The notes: generated from the letters alone by a model not told the origin. Shown: positions 25,556 through 35,147, counted from the first letter of the stretch. The stretch: 64,000 nt of DNA from Psychrobacter arcticus 273-4 (GCF_000012305.1 NC_007204.1:1302001-1366000); one strand, 5' to 3'. Numbers and translations are program-made.

Positions 25556-26797
25556 ATGACCCAATCAACTTCAACAAACAAACCAAGGTTTGCCCCACAA
25601 ATCTCCGTCCCCGCCACCTATATGCGCGGAGGTACGTCTAAAGGTACCTTCTTTAAATTGTCCGACTTACCTGAGCGTTGCCAAGTCGCTGGCGAGTCGC
25701 GCGATAACTTTCTACTACGTGTTATTGGTAGCCCTGACCCTTATGGTAAGCAAATCGATGGCTTAGGTAATGGTAGCTCTAGTACCTCTAAGACGGTGAT
25801 TCTCTCTCCATCCGATAAAGCAGACCACGATGTCAACTATCTGTTTGGACAGGTCAATATCGCTAAGCCCATGATTGATTGGGCAGGCAACTGCGGTAAT
25901 TTAACGGCGGCGGTCGGCGCTTGTGCCATCAATATGGGCTTGATAGATGCAGATAAAGTGTCTAATAACGCGGAAAGTGCTATCTGTGAGGTGCGTATTT
26001 GGCAAGAGAACATCAGTAAAACCATTATCGCGTATGTACCTGTTTATACTGATGAGCAAGGCAAGGTACAAGTGCAAGAAACGGGCGATTTTGAGTTAGA
26101 TGGTGTGACTTTCCCAGCGGCGGAAGTCAAAATCGAATTTATTGATCCGGTAGATTCCTCTAGTGCTATGTTTCCCACTAATAACCTAATTGATGATTTC
26201 GATGTCTCTGGCTGTGGTTTAAATACTGATAGCGTTAAAGCAACCTTTATCAGCGCTGGTATCCCAACCATCTTTATGAAAGCAGAGGATTTGGGCTTTA
26301 CCGGTACTGAATTACAATCTGATATCAACAGCGATAGCGAACTGCTTGCCAAGCTTGAAAAAATCCGTGCCAAAGGCGGTGTCGCTATGGGATTGTTCCA
26401 AGATATCAGTGAGGCACAAACCAGCCAACATATTCCAAAGATTGCTTGGGTTGCTCCTGCGCAAAGTTACAGCGCTTCAAGTGGAAAAGCAGTTGATGCA
26501 GCAGATATTGATTTAGTCGTACGCGCCATGAGTATGGGACAATTGCATCATGCCATGATGGGTACAGCAGCAGTAGCCATAGCAGCAGCAGCAACTACTC
26601 AGGGAACGTTAGTGAATGAAGCGGCAGGTGCGGGCGAGTTAGGTGAAGTGCGCTTTGGTCATCCATCAGGTACTTTATTGGTTGGCGGAAAAACCGAACG
26701 CGTGAACGGTCGCTGGCAAGCCAAAAAAGTATCGATGAGCCGCTCAGCACGTCGTATTATGGTTGGTGAAGTTTTTGTACCAGAAAATGCGTTTTAG
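25556..26797 (+). CDS. prpF: 2-methylaconitate cis-trans isomerase
   Basis: A 413-residue PrpF-family protein with the diaminopimelate-epimerase-like fold. It converts the AcnD product to the cis-2-methylaconitate used by the aconitase step. Marks are VPATYMRGGTSKGTFFKLSDLP at the N-terminus, DGLGNGSSSTSKTVIL, FGQVNIAKPMIDWAGNCGNL with the characteristic Cys, and the C-terminal RFGHPSGTLLVGG. A TAAGGAA site precedes the ATG. It is normally co-transcribed with acnD. Here the TA pair separates them, so it likely has its own promoter in the short divergent gap. Confidence 0.94.
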   Translation: MTQSTSTNKPRFAPQISVPATYMRGGTSKGTFFKLSDLPERCQVAGESRDNFLLRVIGSPDPYGKQIDGLGNGSSSTSKTVILSPSDKADHDVNYLFGQVNIAKPMIDWAGNCGNLTAAVGACAINMGLIDADKVSNNAESAICEVRIWQENISKTIIAYVPVYTDEQGKVQVQETGDFELDGVTFPAAEVKIEFIDPVDSSSAMFPTNNLIDDFDVSGCGLNTDSVKATFISAGIPTIFMKAEDLGFTGTELQSDINSDSELLAKLEKIRAKGGVAMGLFQDISEAQTSQHIPKIAWVAPAQSYSASSGKAVDAADIDLVVRAMSMGQLHHAMMGTAAVAIAAAATTQGTLVNEAAGAGELGEVRFGHPSGTLLVGGKTERVNGRWQAKKVSMSRSARRIMVGEVFVPENAF

Positions 26798-26900
26798 TTT
26801 TCTTTAGTCTATGCCTAGTATAGCTTTGTAGGTCAGTTTACTTTACGCTAATAACATGCCAAACCCACCTACCCTCAGTAAGACACCTCGATAACAAGCC

Positions 26901-26923
26901 GCCGCTCAAAAAAGTTGAGCGGC
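26901..26923. terminator. Hairpin after prpF
   Basis: GCCGCTCAA and TTGAGCGGC pair perfectly around five bases. No immediate T-run follows, although an A-rich stretch lies about 25 bp on. It is the only clear structure in the 325-bp gap between prpF and the GNAT gene. The remainder of the gap shows no convincing gene. Confidence 0.5.
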
Positions 26924-27122
26924 AGGCATTGCTTTGGGATATTCTAAAAAAAACTTGCCGTAGTTGCTGCGCCGAAATATTCAGCACCATGTCAGATAGC
27001 CTGAACTTCGATAAAATCAGTCAAACCTTGAATAGTTAATGCGGCACGAAATCGTTATAATGCTCACTCTTTGATGCATCCTATTTTGGATTATTCTTTA
27101 AATCGTTAGAAGCTGTGTGATT

Positions 27123-27713
27123 ATGACTTGTGAAATTTCGATAAAAACCTTTGATGAGCTGACCTCAGTTGATCTGTATCATATTTTAAAAGCGCGCTCG
27201 CAAGTGTTTGTGGTTGAGCAAAATTGCCCTTATCAAGACATGGATGAGGTCGATTTTGATTGCTTACATCTGGTTGCGCATCAAAATGAGCAGCTGATTG
27301 GCTATTGCCGTATCATTCCGCCTGTTTTTAATACCAAGAAATCCGTCGTAACCCCTTCAGGTCCTATTCCCTCGATTGGCAGAGTTTTGGTATTAGCAGC
27401 GCACCGTGGTGATGGTGTCGCACGGCAAATGATGCTAGAAGCCATCAAATACTGCCGTAAAAAATACGGTAAAAAACCCATTATTATCTCAGCCCAGACG
27501 TATTTATTACATTTTTATCAATCTCTTGGGTTCATCGCTGAAGGTGAGCATTATCTTGAAGACGGCATTGAACATGTCATCATGGTATTACCCATTATTA
27601 AAAAGGTAAAGGTGAAAAAGGAGAGCTCAGGCGCTACCAATAGCATCCTTAGCTTTTTGCTATTGATGTTGGCACTGTTGTTTATTATTGGTTTACTGTA
27701 TTTAATGGTTTAA
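27123..27713 (+). CDS. ElaA-like GNAT acetyltransferase with C-terminal membrane anchor
   Basis: About 196 residues. The first 150 form a GNAT domain of the ElaA type (LKARSQVFVVEQNCPYQDMDE, LIGYCRII, IGRVLVLAAHRGDGVARQMM as the acetyl-CoA loop, then LLHFYQSLGFIAEGEHYLEDGI). After a Lys-rich linker (KKVKVKKE) comes a hydrophobic helix (SILSFLLLMLALLFIIGLLYL) that ends the protein, so it is probably tail-anchored in the inner membrane. ElaA proteins normally lack that tail. The ATG at 27123 is used, and a GTG two codons earlier is possible. Substrate unknown. It is placed between prpF and prpD. Confidence 0.85.
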   Translation: MTCEISIKTFDELTSVDLYHILKARSQVFVVEQNCPYQDMDEVDFDCLHLVAHQNEQLIGYCRIIPPVFNTKKSVVTPSGPIPSIGRVLVLAAHRGDGVARQMMLEAIKYCRKKYGKKPIIISAQTYLLHFYQSLGFIAEGEHYLEDGIEHVIMVLPIIKKVKVKKESSGATNSILSFLLLMLALLFIIGLLYLMV

Positions 27714-27847
27714 TCTCCTCAAGGTAGGTCTTACACTACTTCACTGTGGTTCGATTGTGAGTATGCTATTTTTGATAGCAGGGTTATTGATTCATAATAG
27801 GATTGATAAGTCACTTACATATCTGACTCAAGGAAGAGGTAACAATT

Positions 27848-29350
27848 ATGTCCAATGTCGAAAGCAATGTCCGACCAGAGTATGACGGTGAGATTGAAAA
27901 AATCGCTGATTATGTACTCAACTACTCTATAGATAACGACTCCCTAAACAGCGCTGATGCTTGGAATACCGCTCGCTACTGCCTAATGGATACGCTTGGC
28001 TGCGGACTACTGGCATTGCGTTTCCCTGAATGTACCAAACATTTAGGTCCTGATTGTGCTGATCAAATTACCCCTAATGGCGCACGTGTCCCTGGCACCT
28101 CCTACCGCCTAGACCCTATAAAAGCCGCCTTTGATATCGGCTGCAGCGTGCGCTGGCTCGATTATAATGACACTTGGTTGGCAGCTGAATGGGGACACCC
28201 TTCTGACAATCTAGGGGCTATTTTGGCAGTGGCAGATTATATCAGCCAGCAAAACGTCAGTCAGGGTCGTGCGCCGCTTATGATGAAAGCGGTATTGGAG
28301 GCCATGATTATGGCACATGAGATTCAAGGCGTGCTGGCATTGGATAACTCCTTTAACCGCGTGGGACTTGACCATGTCTTTTTAGTGAAGTTGGCGTCGA
28401 CTGCTGTGGTTGCTAAATTATATGACTTGCCTCATGACCGTACCATGGCGGCTATCTCACAAGCGATTGTCGATGGTCAAGCGCTACGTACCTATCGTCA
28501 TGCACCCAACGCCGGTAGCCGCAAGTCATGGGCTGCAGGTGATGCTACCAGTCGCGCCGTACGTTTGGTTGATATCACGCGCCGCGGTGAGATGGGTATT
28601 CCCGCTGCATTGACAGCGCCGCAGTGGGGTTTTTATGATGTACTCTTTAGTCATACCAATAAAGATTTGGCTCTCAAGCCTGAGAAAGAGCGCACATTCA
28701 CCTTCCAGCGAGAGTTTGGCAGCTATGTGATGGAGAATATCTTATTTAAGATAAGCTTCCCTGCTGAGTTCCATGCACAAACTGCTTGTGAGGCGGCAGT
28801 TATTTTGCATCCACGTATTGATGACCGCATGGAAGATATTGAAAAAATCATCCTCACCACTCATGAGTCTGCCATTCGCATCATATCAAAAGAAGGGACG
28901 CTGTCCAATCCTGCTGATCGCGATCATTGCTTGCAATATATGGTCGCAGTGGCTTTACTCACCGGTGATTTGATGGCGGAGAATTATGAAGACGACTATC
29001 ATGCCGAGCATCATGTTTTGATTGACGGTCTTCGCCGTAAGATGGTGGTTGAAGAAGATGCCGGTTATTCAAAAGACTATCATAATCCAAGCAAGCGCTC
29101 GATTGCCAATGCGATACAGGTATTCTTTAAAGATGGCAGTAGTACCGATAAGGTGGCTATTGAATACCCTATCGGTCATAAACGCCGCCGTGCTGAAGGA
29201 TTGCCGGTATTAGAAGCTAAGTTTCGTGCCAGTCTTGCGACGCGGTTTATCGACAGTCGTTGTACAGAGATTTTTGCATTATGTAGCGATCAACAGCGTT
29301 TAGAAAAAACACCGGTGAACGAATTTATGGATTTATTTGTCGCCTATTAA
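27848..29350 (+). CDS. prpD: 2-methylcitrate dehydratase (MmgE/PrpD family)
   Basis: A 500-residue MmgE/PrpD protein that dehydrates 2-methylcitrate without an Fe-S cluster. Family marks are WNTARYCLMDTLGCGLLAL, VRWLDYNDTWLAAEWGHPSDN with the expected catalytic acidic/His residues, RTYRHAPNAGSRKSWAAGDA and FPAEFHAQTACEAA. Its presence together with acnD and prpF gives the cell two routes for the same step, one iron-sulfur dependent and one not. AAGAGG precedes the ATG. It ends the cluster. Confidence 0.94.
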   Translation: MSNVESNVRPEYDGEIEKIADYVLNYSIDNDSLNSADAWNTARYCLMDTLGCGLLALRFPECTKHLGPDCADQITPNGARVPGTSYRLDPIKAAFDIGCSVRWLDYNDTWLAAEWGHPSDNLGAILAVADYISQQNVSQGRAPLMMKAVLEAMIMAHEIQGVLALDNSFNRVGLDHVFLVKLASTAVVAKLYDLPHDRTMAAISQAIVDGQALRTYRHAPNAGSRKSWAAGDATSRAVRLVDITRRGEMGIPAALTAPQWGFYDVLFSHTNKDLALKPEKERTFTFQREFGSYVMENILFKISFPAEFHAQTACEAAVILHPRIDDRMEDIEKIILTTHESAIRIISKEGTLSNPADRDHCLQYMVAVALLTGDLMAENYEDDYHAEHHVLIDGLRRKMVVEEDAGYSKDYHNPSKRSIANAIQVFFKDGSSTDKVAIEYPIGHKRRRAEGLPVLEAKFRASLATRFIDSRCTEIFALCSDQQRLEKTPVNEFMDLFVAY

Positions 29351-29401
29351 TAATCGCTTTAATTCGTCAATTTCTAATGACCTAAAGGCTCTTTTTAAGA
29401 C

Positions 29402-30181
29402 CTACCACGGTATCGATTCCCCTGCCCAATCCACAAAACTCCCTGATTGGGCAGCACTCATCTTACTGAGCACCTCAAGCAAGCATTCAGCACTGTAGGT
29501 GGGTGAAAATAGCTGCCCGTCAGCCACATTACCCTGAAACGGTGCTGAAAGTTGGGTATTGACGGTGCCCGGCTGCATCACTACCACGCAGACGTCTTTA
29601 AGCGAGCGGCTCCACTCAATACTCAAGTTTTTCATACCCATATTAAGCGCTGCTTTACTCATACGGTAGCTGTACCAGCCGCCAAGCTGATTGTCACTGA
29701 TACTACCTACCCGTGCCGATATCGTCGCAAAAATCGCAGGCTTATCTGCGCTTCGTTCAGCTTTTGCCAATAGCGGCTTGATATGCTTAGCAATGAGCAG
29801 ACTTGCCAAGGCATTGACCTGCATATTCTGTAAAAAAAACTCACTTTCAAGCTGCTGTAGTGCTTTTTCTGGCTGCTGCGCCTTGGTGTGCAGCAGTCCA
29901 GCACAATTAATCACCCAATCTATATGCGTGGTTTGCTGTTTGATCGTATCAACCGCGTGTTTGATACTTTGCTCGTCACAGATATCCATCGCTATCCAAT
30001 ACAAATTGTCTGCTTCAAAATCGGGGATGCTTTTATGGTATGTTGCAAAGACACGAATGCCAGTATCGTTATTCATACCGGTGCTGGCGTGTTCATTGGT
30101 CGCAGTCTGTAGCAGTTGTTCAACCATGGCTTTGCCAATACCGCCTGTACCGCCGATGATAAAGTAATTTTTAGTATTCAT
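29402..30181 (-). CDS. Short-chain dehydrogenase/reductase (CsgA-like)
   Basis: A 259-residue classical-type SDR: the nucleotide-binding GGTGGIGKA at residues 9-17, NCAG in the middle, catalytic Ser in ISARVGSISDN and the YxxxK motif as YRMSK. Length is typical for the family. It runs convergent with prpD, with 51 bp between stops. Substrate cannot be told. The closest group by eye is the C-factor/CsgA-like set of NAD(P)-dependent oxidoreductases. Confidence 0.85.
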   Translation of the reverse strand: MNTKNYFIIGGTGGIGKAMVEQLLQTATNEHASTGMNNDTGIRVFATYHKSIPDFEADNLYWIAMDICDEQSIKHAVDTIKQQTTHIDWVINCAGLLHTKAQQPEKALQQLESEFFLQNMQVNALASLLIAKHIKPLLAKAERSADKPAIFATISARVGSISDNQLGGWYSYRMSKAALNMGMKNLSIEWSRSLKDVCVVVMQPGTVNTQLSAPFQGNVADGQLFSPTYSAECLLEVLSKMSAAQSGSFVDWAGESIPW

Positions 30182-30304
30182 AAGGCGTTCATCCTTGTGA
30201 TTATGTGATTATTCATAGCGGTTATGACGCAATATTAAAACTACTTCTACTATATTGATTCAATTCAAACGTATTTACCATAGGCTAAGTGTGTCACTTA
30301 TATT

Positions 30305-30365
30305 GAAAAATAATAAAGATTGATGAATTTTTGCAGCATTTATTCATCAATCTTCATTATTTTTC
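30305..30365. repeat. Long AT-rich inverted repeat (24 bp arms, one mismatch)
   Basis: Arm 30305-30328 pairs with 30342-30365 with a single mismatch across 24 positions, around a 13-nt loop. It lies in the 415-bp AT-rich region between the divergent SDR and DUF2868 genes. That gap otherwise shows only AT-rich promoter-like DNA. It could act as an operator palindrome, a cruciform-prone element or a relic terminal repeat. Confidence 0.75.
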
Positions 30366-30596
30366 AGTTATAACGCTACTTTTGTTTATAGTGGCAGATA
30401 GCGCTGTGTATAATCTGAATTTGACATTAGAATAGGTATGAATATTTGATAAAAATATTTAAATCAGGATTCTAATGTGTTTTTGGCATAATGCTTATTT
30501 ATGATAACTGCCAGTTATTATTGATCATATGGTCAGGTTTTATTTTCAACACATTTTGATATTTCATTTCACTATTGATTATACGGACATCAGACC

Positions 30597-32006
30597 ATGC
30601 TATCGCCCCAAGACCAATTGACTGAGCTGGTACGTACTCTTGAGACGCAGCAGCATGTCTTTGCTACCGACCCGCTACTCATTACTGAAAAGCTGCAAAA
30701 TGAAGAAGGCACGCCACTGCAAAAACTGCATCGACGAGCGTCACGAATAGACAGCAATGGCGCGTTAGCAGGCGTGCTCGGTAAGATTGACGCTCGTATT
30801 AAAGGCATCATGGTTGTCATGAGCGTGGTCTGGTGTCTCTCGGGGTTCTTGGGATTGTTGACCTTATTACAGACCAATGTGGTGAACTTCTTTTATGTGT
30901 TGGTCTGCTTGCTGGGTTTTCATACCATTATGCTGGCAGGTTGGTTGATCATGACGCTCATCAATCAAGGCAAGCAAACGTCAAATGGGTTTGCCAGTTT
31001 TGTCAGTCCCAGTTATTTGATACGTGGTAAGGATGATGTGACCAAAGCGGCAGTCACTCTGTACGAGCGTCAATTGCAACACAGCGGTATGCGTTGGTAT
31101 TTGGGCAGATTTAGCCACCAATTATGGCTTGCAACCTTAACAGGCATGCTGCTTGCGATTATTTTTTTGTTGATTGTGCGCCAATACAGCTTTAGTTGGG
31201 AATCAACCCTACTATCAGATCAGGCGCTGATTACTTTGACGCAGGTACTTGGCTGGTTACCAAGCATGGTTGGATTTGATGTTCCGGACAGTACGGCTAT
31301 CGTACAGAGCAGATTGGTGACTGATGCCATGCCTTTGTCTGTCGCACGGCAATGGGCAGGATTGTTGGTCGGTAGTTTGTTGATGTACGGTATTGTCCCG
31401 CGCGCGGTCGCATGGGGATTTTGTGCCTTGATGTTCCGTCGTAAAAAAATGCGTTTGGACATCAAGCAGCCCTATTATCAAAAGATTTTAAACTTTTGGC
31501 AGCGGCATGTGGTGGATGCCGATGACTTTCAACAAGCGCCCGCACCTATGGCTCCAAAAGCGACGCTCAGTGCTGGCAAGAAACTGGTCGCTTTACTTGA
31601 ATATCCAGCAGAGCATGATAACTGGTGGCAGTCGGGTCTCAATGCAGGCACCACTAATAATACCAATATTGAGAATTTCGGTATCCTTGATGACCGTAAT
31701 GATATGGCACGGTTAAAAACGTACTTAGATGAGCATCCAGTACAGGTGCTGCTTGGTATCCATTTTAAAGCGCTACCTGACCGTGGCACCTTGCGCAAAC
31801 TTGATCAAATCGCCAGTCATGCCAAGCATGGGCTGATTGTGCAACTGTTAGAGGACCATAGCCTGACTGAGCACCATAATACGGATAATGATGTCTTAGA
31901 TGCCGGTTCAGAATCGCATTTAGAAAAACAGCATGTTCGTTATCAGCAATGGCAAACTGCCCTGTCTGCCCGCAACATTGCTCTAGTGAATAATTTATTA
32001 ACGTAG
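30597..32006 (+). CDS. DUF2868 membrane protein
   Basis: A 469-residue inner-membrane protein. A cytosolic N-terminal segment (LSPQDQLTELVRTLETQQH, then LHRRASRID) leads into four or so transmembrane helices (about 72-96, 98-122, 180-200, 260-285), and a soluble C-terminal domain follows. The pattern matches DUF2868, which is nearly always encoded just before a DUF3482 GTPase, as it is here (130 bp). Function unknown. A membrane receptor or effector for the GTPase is a reasonable inference. Confidence 0.8.
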   Translation: MLSPQDQLTELVRTLETQQHVFATDPLLITEKLQNEEGTPLQKLHRRASRIDSNGALAGVLGKIDARIKGIMVVMSVVWCLSGFLGLLTLLQTNVVNFFYVLVCLLGFHTIMLAGWLIMTLINQGKQTSNGFASFVSPSYLIRGKDDVTKAAVTLYERQLQHSGMRWYLGRFSHQLWLATLTGMLLAIIFLLIVRQYSFSWESTLLSDQALITLTQVLGWLPSMVGFDVPDSTAIVQSRLVTDAMPLSVARQWAGLLVGSLLMYGIVPRAVAWGFCALMFRRKKMRLDIKQPYYQKILNFWQRHVVDADDFQQAPAPMAPKATLSAGKKLVALLEYPAEHDNWWQSGLNAGTTNNTNIENFGILDDRNDMARLKTYLDEHPVQVLLGIHFKALPDRGTLRKLDQIASHAKHGLIVQLLEDHSLTEHHNTDNDVLDAGSESHLEKQHVRYQQWQTALSARNIALVNNLLT

Positions 32007-32136
32007 ACTAAATAAATAGGTTTTATCATTCACTTAAGTAAGATGGTCAGTATTAATACCGAAATAGCATACAATCTGTTCTACAATAAATAGCTATGAT
32101 ATTTTTGGATATTAATCACCAATATAAGATTCTATT

Positions 32137-33711
32137 ATGAATAATGACAATAACAATCAGGGCAATAATCAGCTGCATAGCCAACAAATAGTCACACCAG
32201 CAACTACATCCACCAAGCAGCCATCAAGTGAGCCAGAAGAGCGCCGCTCTATAACAAAAAAAACCATTGCCATTGGTGAAGCACTGAAATTGGCTGTTGT
32301 TGGGCATACCAATACCGGTAAGACATCTATACTACGTACCCTATTACGTGACGTCTATTTTGGTGAAGTAAGAGACGAAGCGGCGACTACCCGTCATGTG
32401 GAGCGTGCTCAGCTGACTGACAGCCAAACTGGTGAAGTGTTGGTCTCGCTATATGACACGCCAGGTTTGGAGGACGCCTCTGGACTGATGGATTGGCTGG
32501 AAGACAATACCGCCAGTCGCCGTGATGGTATTGAGCGCTTGCAGCAATTTTTGGCAGCAGATATCGCCTCCAGTGATACTAATAACAGTGGACTTAATAG
32601 TAACTACGATGATTATAGTCAAGAAGCAAAAGTTATCCGTCAGCTGCTAGCAAGTGATATGGCTATTTATGTTGTAGATGCACGCGAGCCGGTACTAGCT
32701 AAATATAGAGATGAGCTGGCTATTTTGTCTTGGGCTGCGATTCCCGTCATGCCTGTATTTAACTTTACAGACGCGCAAGATGCCAATATCGATGAGTGGC
32801 AAACGATGCTGGCGCGGCGTAACTTGCATATTTCCACTCGTTTTGATTCTGTTGCATTTGAATTTAACGATGAGATGCGTCTATGGCAAAATCTTGCGAC
32901 CATGCTCACCCACTCTGAAATGCTTGAGCAGTTGATGGCGCGCCGCACTGAAAACTGGGCGCAGATATATGATGAGGCTAATATCATCATTGCGGATTTT
33001 TTGTTAAACGTTGCAGCATTTGTACGGGAGATTGGCGAAGATGATGATCCTATGCCGGTATTACAGCAAATGCAAGAAGCGGTCAGACAGAGCGAACGCG
33101 CTATGCAGCACAACTTACTGAATTTATATAAGTTTTATGATAATGCCGTAGCGGCAACGCCACTTGAGCTACAAGCTTATCAGCAAGATCCATTTGACCC
33201 TGAACTGCTAAAAAGCTATGGCATTCGTACCACTTCTGGGGCGGCGGCTGGCGCGTTACTAGGGTTAGGTATTGATGCGGCAGCACTTGGTACCACCTTA
33301 GGATTGGGCGCTGCTATAGGTGGTATCGCAGGTGGATTGCTATCTAATACTGGTAGTATCGCTGATAAGATATCAGGGGTTAAGCGGTTATATATCGACC
33401 CTGCAACTTTAACCTTATTGGCGACTCGGGCGATTGACTTGTTGAATGCGCTACGCCATCGAGGTCATGCGGCAACAGATGCCACGCAGTTGATATATAA
33501 TGGCGAGGCGTCTGGCGACAATAATGATGAAAATAGTCATGCCATAACGCCATGGGCAACGCACAAATTGCCAAGCGAGCTCAAAAAAGCCCGAGGCAAA
33601 CCACAATGGTCGTCACTCAGTAGCGGCAAGTCCGAGCAAGCGCAGCTATTACGAGCAGATATGGCATGGTCGCTGGCAAGCAGGCTGTCGTCGTATCAGC
33701 GTCAACCATGA
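32137..33711 (+). CDS. DUF3482 domain GTPase
   Basis: A 524-residue GTPase of the Era/TrmE-like superfamily. G1 is GHTNTGKTS (residues 56-64), G2 and G3 follow as TTRHVER and YDTPGLED, and the G4 position reads NFTD rather than NKxD. The C-terminal half is DUF3482, with a Gly/Ala-rich hydrophobic stretch at about 365-405 (AAAGALLGLGIDAAALG) that could insert into or associate with the membrane. The preceding DUF2868 gene is the usual partner. The pair's process is unknown. Confidence 0.85.
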   Translation: MNNDNNNQGNNQLHSQQIVTPATTSTKQPSSEPEERRSITKKTIAIGEALKLAVVGHTNTGKTSILRTLLRDVYFGEVRDEAATTRHVERAQLTDSQTGEVLVSLYDTPGLEDASGLMDWLEDNTASRRDGIERLQQFLAADIASSDTNNSGLNSNYDDYSQEAKVIRQLLASDMAIYVVDAREPVLAKYRDELAILSWAAIPVMPVFNFTDAQDANIDEWQTMLARRNLHISTRFDSVAFEFNDEMRLWQNLATMLTHSEMLEQLMARRTENWAQIYDEANIIIADFLLNVAAFVREIGEDDDPMPVLQQMQEAVRQSERAMQHNLLNLYKFYDNAVAATPLELQAYQQDPFDPELLKSYGIRTTSGAAAGALLGLGIDAAALGTTLGLGAAIGGIAGGLLSNTGSIADKISGVKRLYIDPATLTLLATRAIDLLNALRHRGHAATDATQLIYNGEASGDNNDENSHAITPWATHKLPSELKKARGKPQWSSLSSGKSEQAQLLRADMAWSLASRLSSYQRQP

Positions 33712-33750
33712 TGCACCGCTGTATTTAAAGTAATATGTTGGGATTTATGA

Positions 33751-34770
33751 TTATGATACTGGGCTTACTAATGCACTTAAGGCATCTGTGCCGCGTACGT
33801 CCGTTTGTTGCAGATATATTGGGTATAAAGGATAATTGGTAAAGTTTTTCTCAATATCTTGCATTAATTGCTGTTGGCGCTCAGCTCTATGATGCCAAAA
33901 CGCATCTGACTGGGTCTGTGTTATCAACTGATTGATAACAATTGCGGCTGGTATAAGATTGCTTTCTTCTAACTGTTCTATCGCTCGCTTTGTTTCAGCC
34001 AATGGCAATACATCAGCCGTCATTACTAATACAATGGCGGTTTTTCTACGATCATGTAGCAGCAATCCTGCCTGACGAAATAGCTGTTTGCGTTTTTCTA
34101 GTACGGATACCGCTTGCTCCCAGCGGTCAGATTTTCTTTCAACAAACGGATTGGCTAAGTCATTTTTATTATTGTTGGCTTGTTCATGACTGCCTAAATG
34201 ATTTGCCACTGAGCGCAGTTTTGCTTGCCGCCGCTGCTGAGCGAGCAACCCATCTGTCCATGCCCCCATCATTTCTGGTAAGACCAATAAACGCAGTGTA
34301 TGTCCTGTCGGTGCTGTATCAAAAATAATATGCTCATAACCGGCATCTGCTGCTGCAACCAAGTGTTGACACATGGATTCAAGCATGGCAGCTTCTTGTG
34401 CGCCAGGTGCTGATTTTGATAACCGTAGATGCTCACGAATTTTTGGCATCATGTCTGGATTGGCATAAGATGTAATGGTGCGTTCCACTTGGGCAAAATG
34501 CTCGTCGACGATGAGGTCGGGATTTAGCTCAATGGCATCTAGGTAAGGGGTCACCACTGTTTTTTGATTTTTGAGCGGGACTTTTAACACATCGCCCAAG
34601 CTGTGTGCTGGGTCGGTCGAGACAATCAGCGTCTTTTTACCTTGACTGGCATAATAGCTGGCAAGTGCAGCGGCAGTGGTGGTTTTACCGACACCACCCT
34701 TTCCACCGATAAATATAATCGGCTGTGTCATTAATTGCTCTACCAATGCAGGCAATGGATATAATGCCAT
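33751..34770 (-). CDS. ArsA-family ATPase
   Basis: A 339-residue single-domain ArsA/Get3-like ATPase with the deviant Walker A GGKGGVGKTT (residues 22-31), STDPAHSLGDV as switch I, and FDTAPTGHTLRLL as switch II. No ars genes are near, so an arsenite pump role is unlikely. The gene follows the small di-Cys-tailed protein by 34 bp and lies downstream of cstA, a set that hints at ATP-driven handling of a partner protein. A second start at MTQPII (34731) is possible. Confidence 0.88.
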   Translation of the reverse strand: MALYPLPALVEQLMTQPIIFIGGKGGVGKTTTAAALASYYASQGKKTLIVSTDPAHSLGDVLKVPLKNQKTVVTPYLDAIELNPDLIVDEHFAQVERTITSYANPDMMPKIREHLRLSKSAPGAQEAAMLESMCQHLVAAADAGYEHIIFDTAPTGHTLRLLVLPEMMGAWTDGLLAQQRRQAKLRSVANHLGSHEQANNNKNDLANPFVERKSDRWEQAVSVLEKRKQLFRQAGLLLHDRRKTAIVLVMTADVLPLAETKRAIEQLEESNLIPAAIVINQLITQTQSDAFWHHRAERQQQLMQDIEKNFTNYPLYPIYLQQTDVRGTDALSALVSPVS

Positions 34771-34804
34771 ACTTTTATCTCGTTTCTAATAAGTGAAGAG
34801 TAAA

Positions 34805-35098
34805 CTAGCAGCAACCTACATGGTCAAAAGGACATCTATCCATACCCATTCTCGTATGCCATTCATGGAAATTTTCTAAAAATAACGGCTGCAATTCCAA
34901 TGTATAAAAGCTGGCAGGATTATCGATACCTAAGCTTTCAGAAAACATCAGTAGCATAAATAAATCTTCCTCATCACGCGCCGCGCGTGCCATTGTCTGA
35001 CGATAAGGCGCATGATAAAACTCATTTAACCCAGCCACGAACCGTTGCCACCATGGCTCAAGGTTTTTTATAGGTGTTGTTATATCTGTCTTTTCCAT
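34805..35098 (-). CDS. Small conserved protein with C-terminal Cys-Cys (cory-CC-star type)
   Basis: A 97-residue cytosolic protein containing WWQRFVAGLNEFYHAPYRQT and LFMLLMFSESLGIDNPASFY, and ending in HTRMGMDRCPFDHVGCC with the two cysteines as the last residues. I recall a family named cory-CC-star for exactly such a tail, next to ArsA-like ATPases. The name is from memory and unverified. A third Cys lies eight residues before the pair. The tail could bind metal or act as a redox or recognition signal for the neighbouring ATPase. Confidence 0.7.
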   Translation of the reverse strand: MEKTDITTPIKNLEPWWQRFVAGLNEFYHAPYRQTMARAARDEEDLFMLLMFSESLGIDNPASFYTLELQPLFLENFHEWHTRMGMDRCPFDHVGCC

Positions 35099-35147
35099 AA
35101 TGACTCTTATGTTGCGTATGCTTATTATCTATCATGCCTATATGAGA

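Noticed and set aside
26960..27060. Protein-like minus-strand fragment (IQGLTDFIEVQAI then a stop, HGAEYFGAATTASF)
   Set aside because: Too short, interrupted by a stop, and not assignable. It may be a remnant but cannot be supported.
33751..34770. Arsenic resistance role for the ArsA-like ATPase
   Set aside because: No arsB, arsC, arsD or arsR nearby. The single-domain form and the cstA/CC-protein neighbours point elsewhere.
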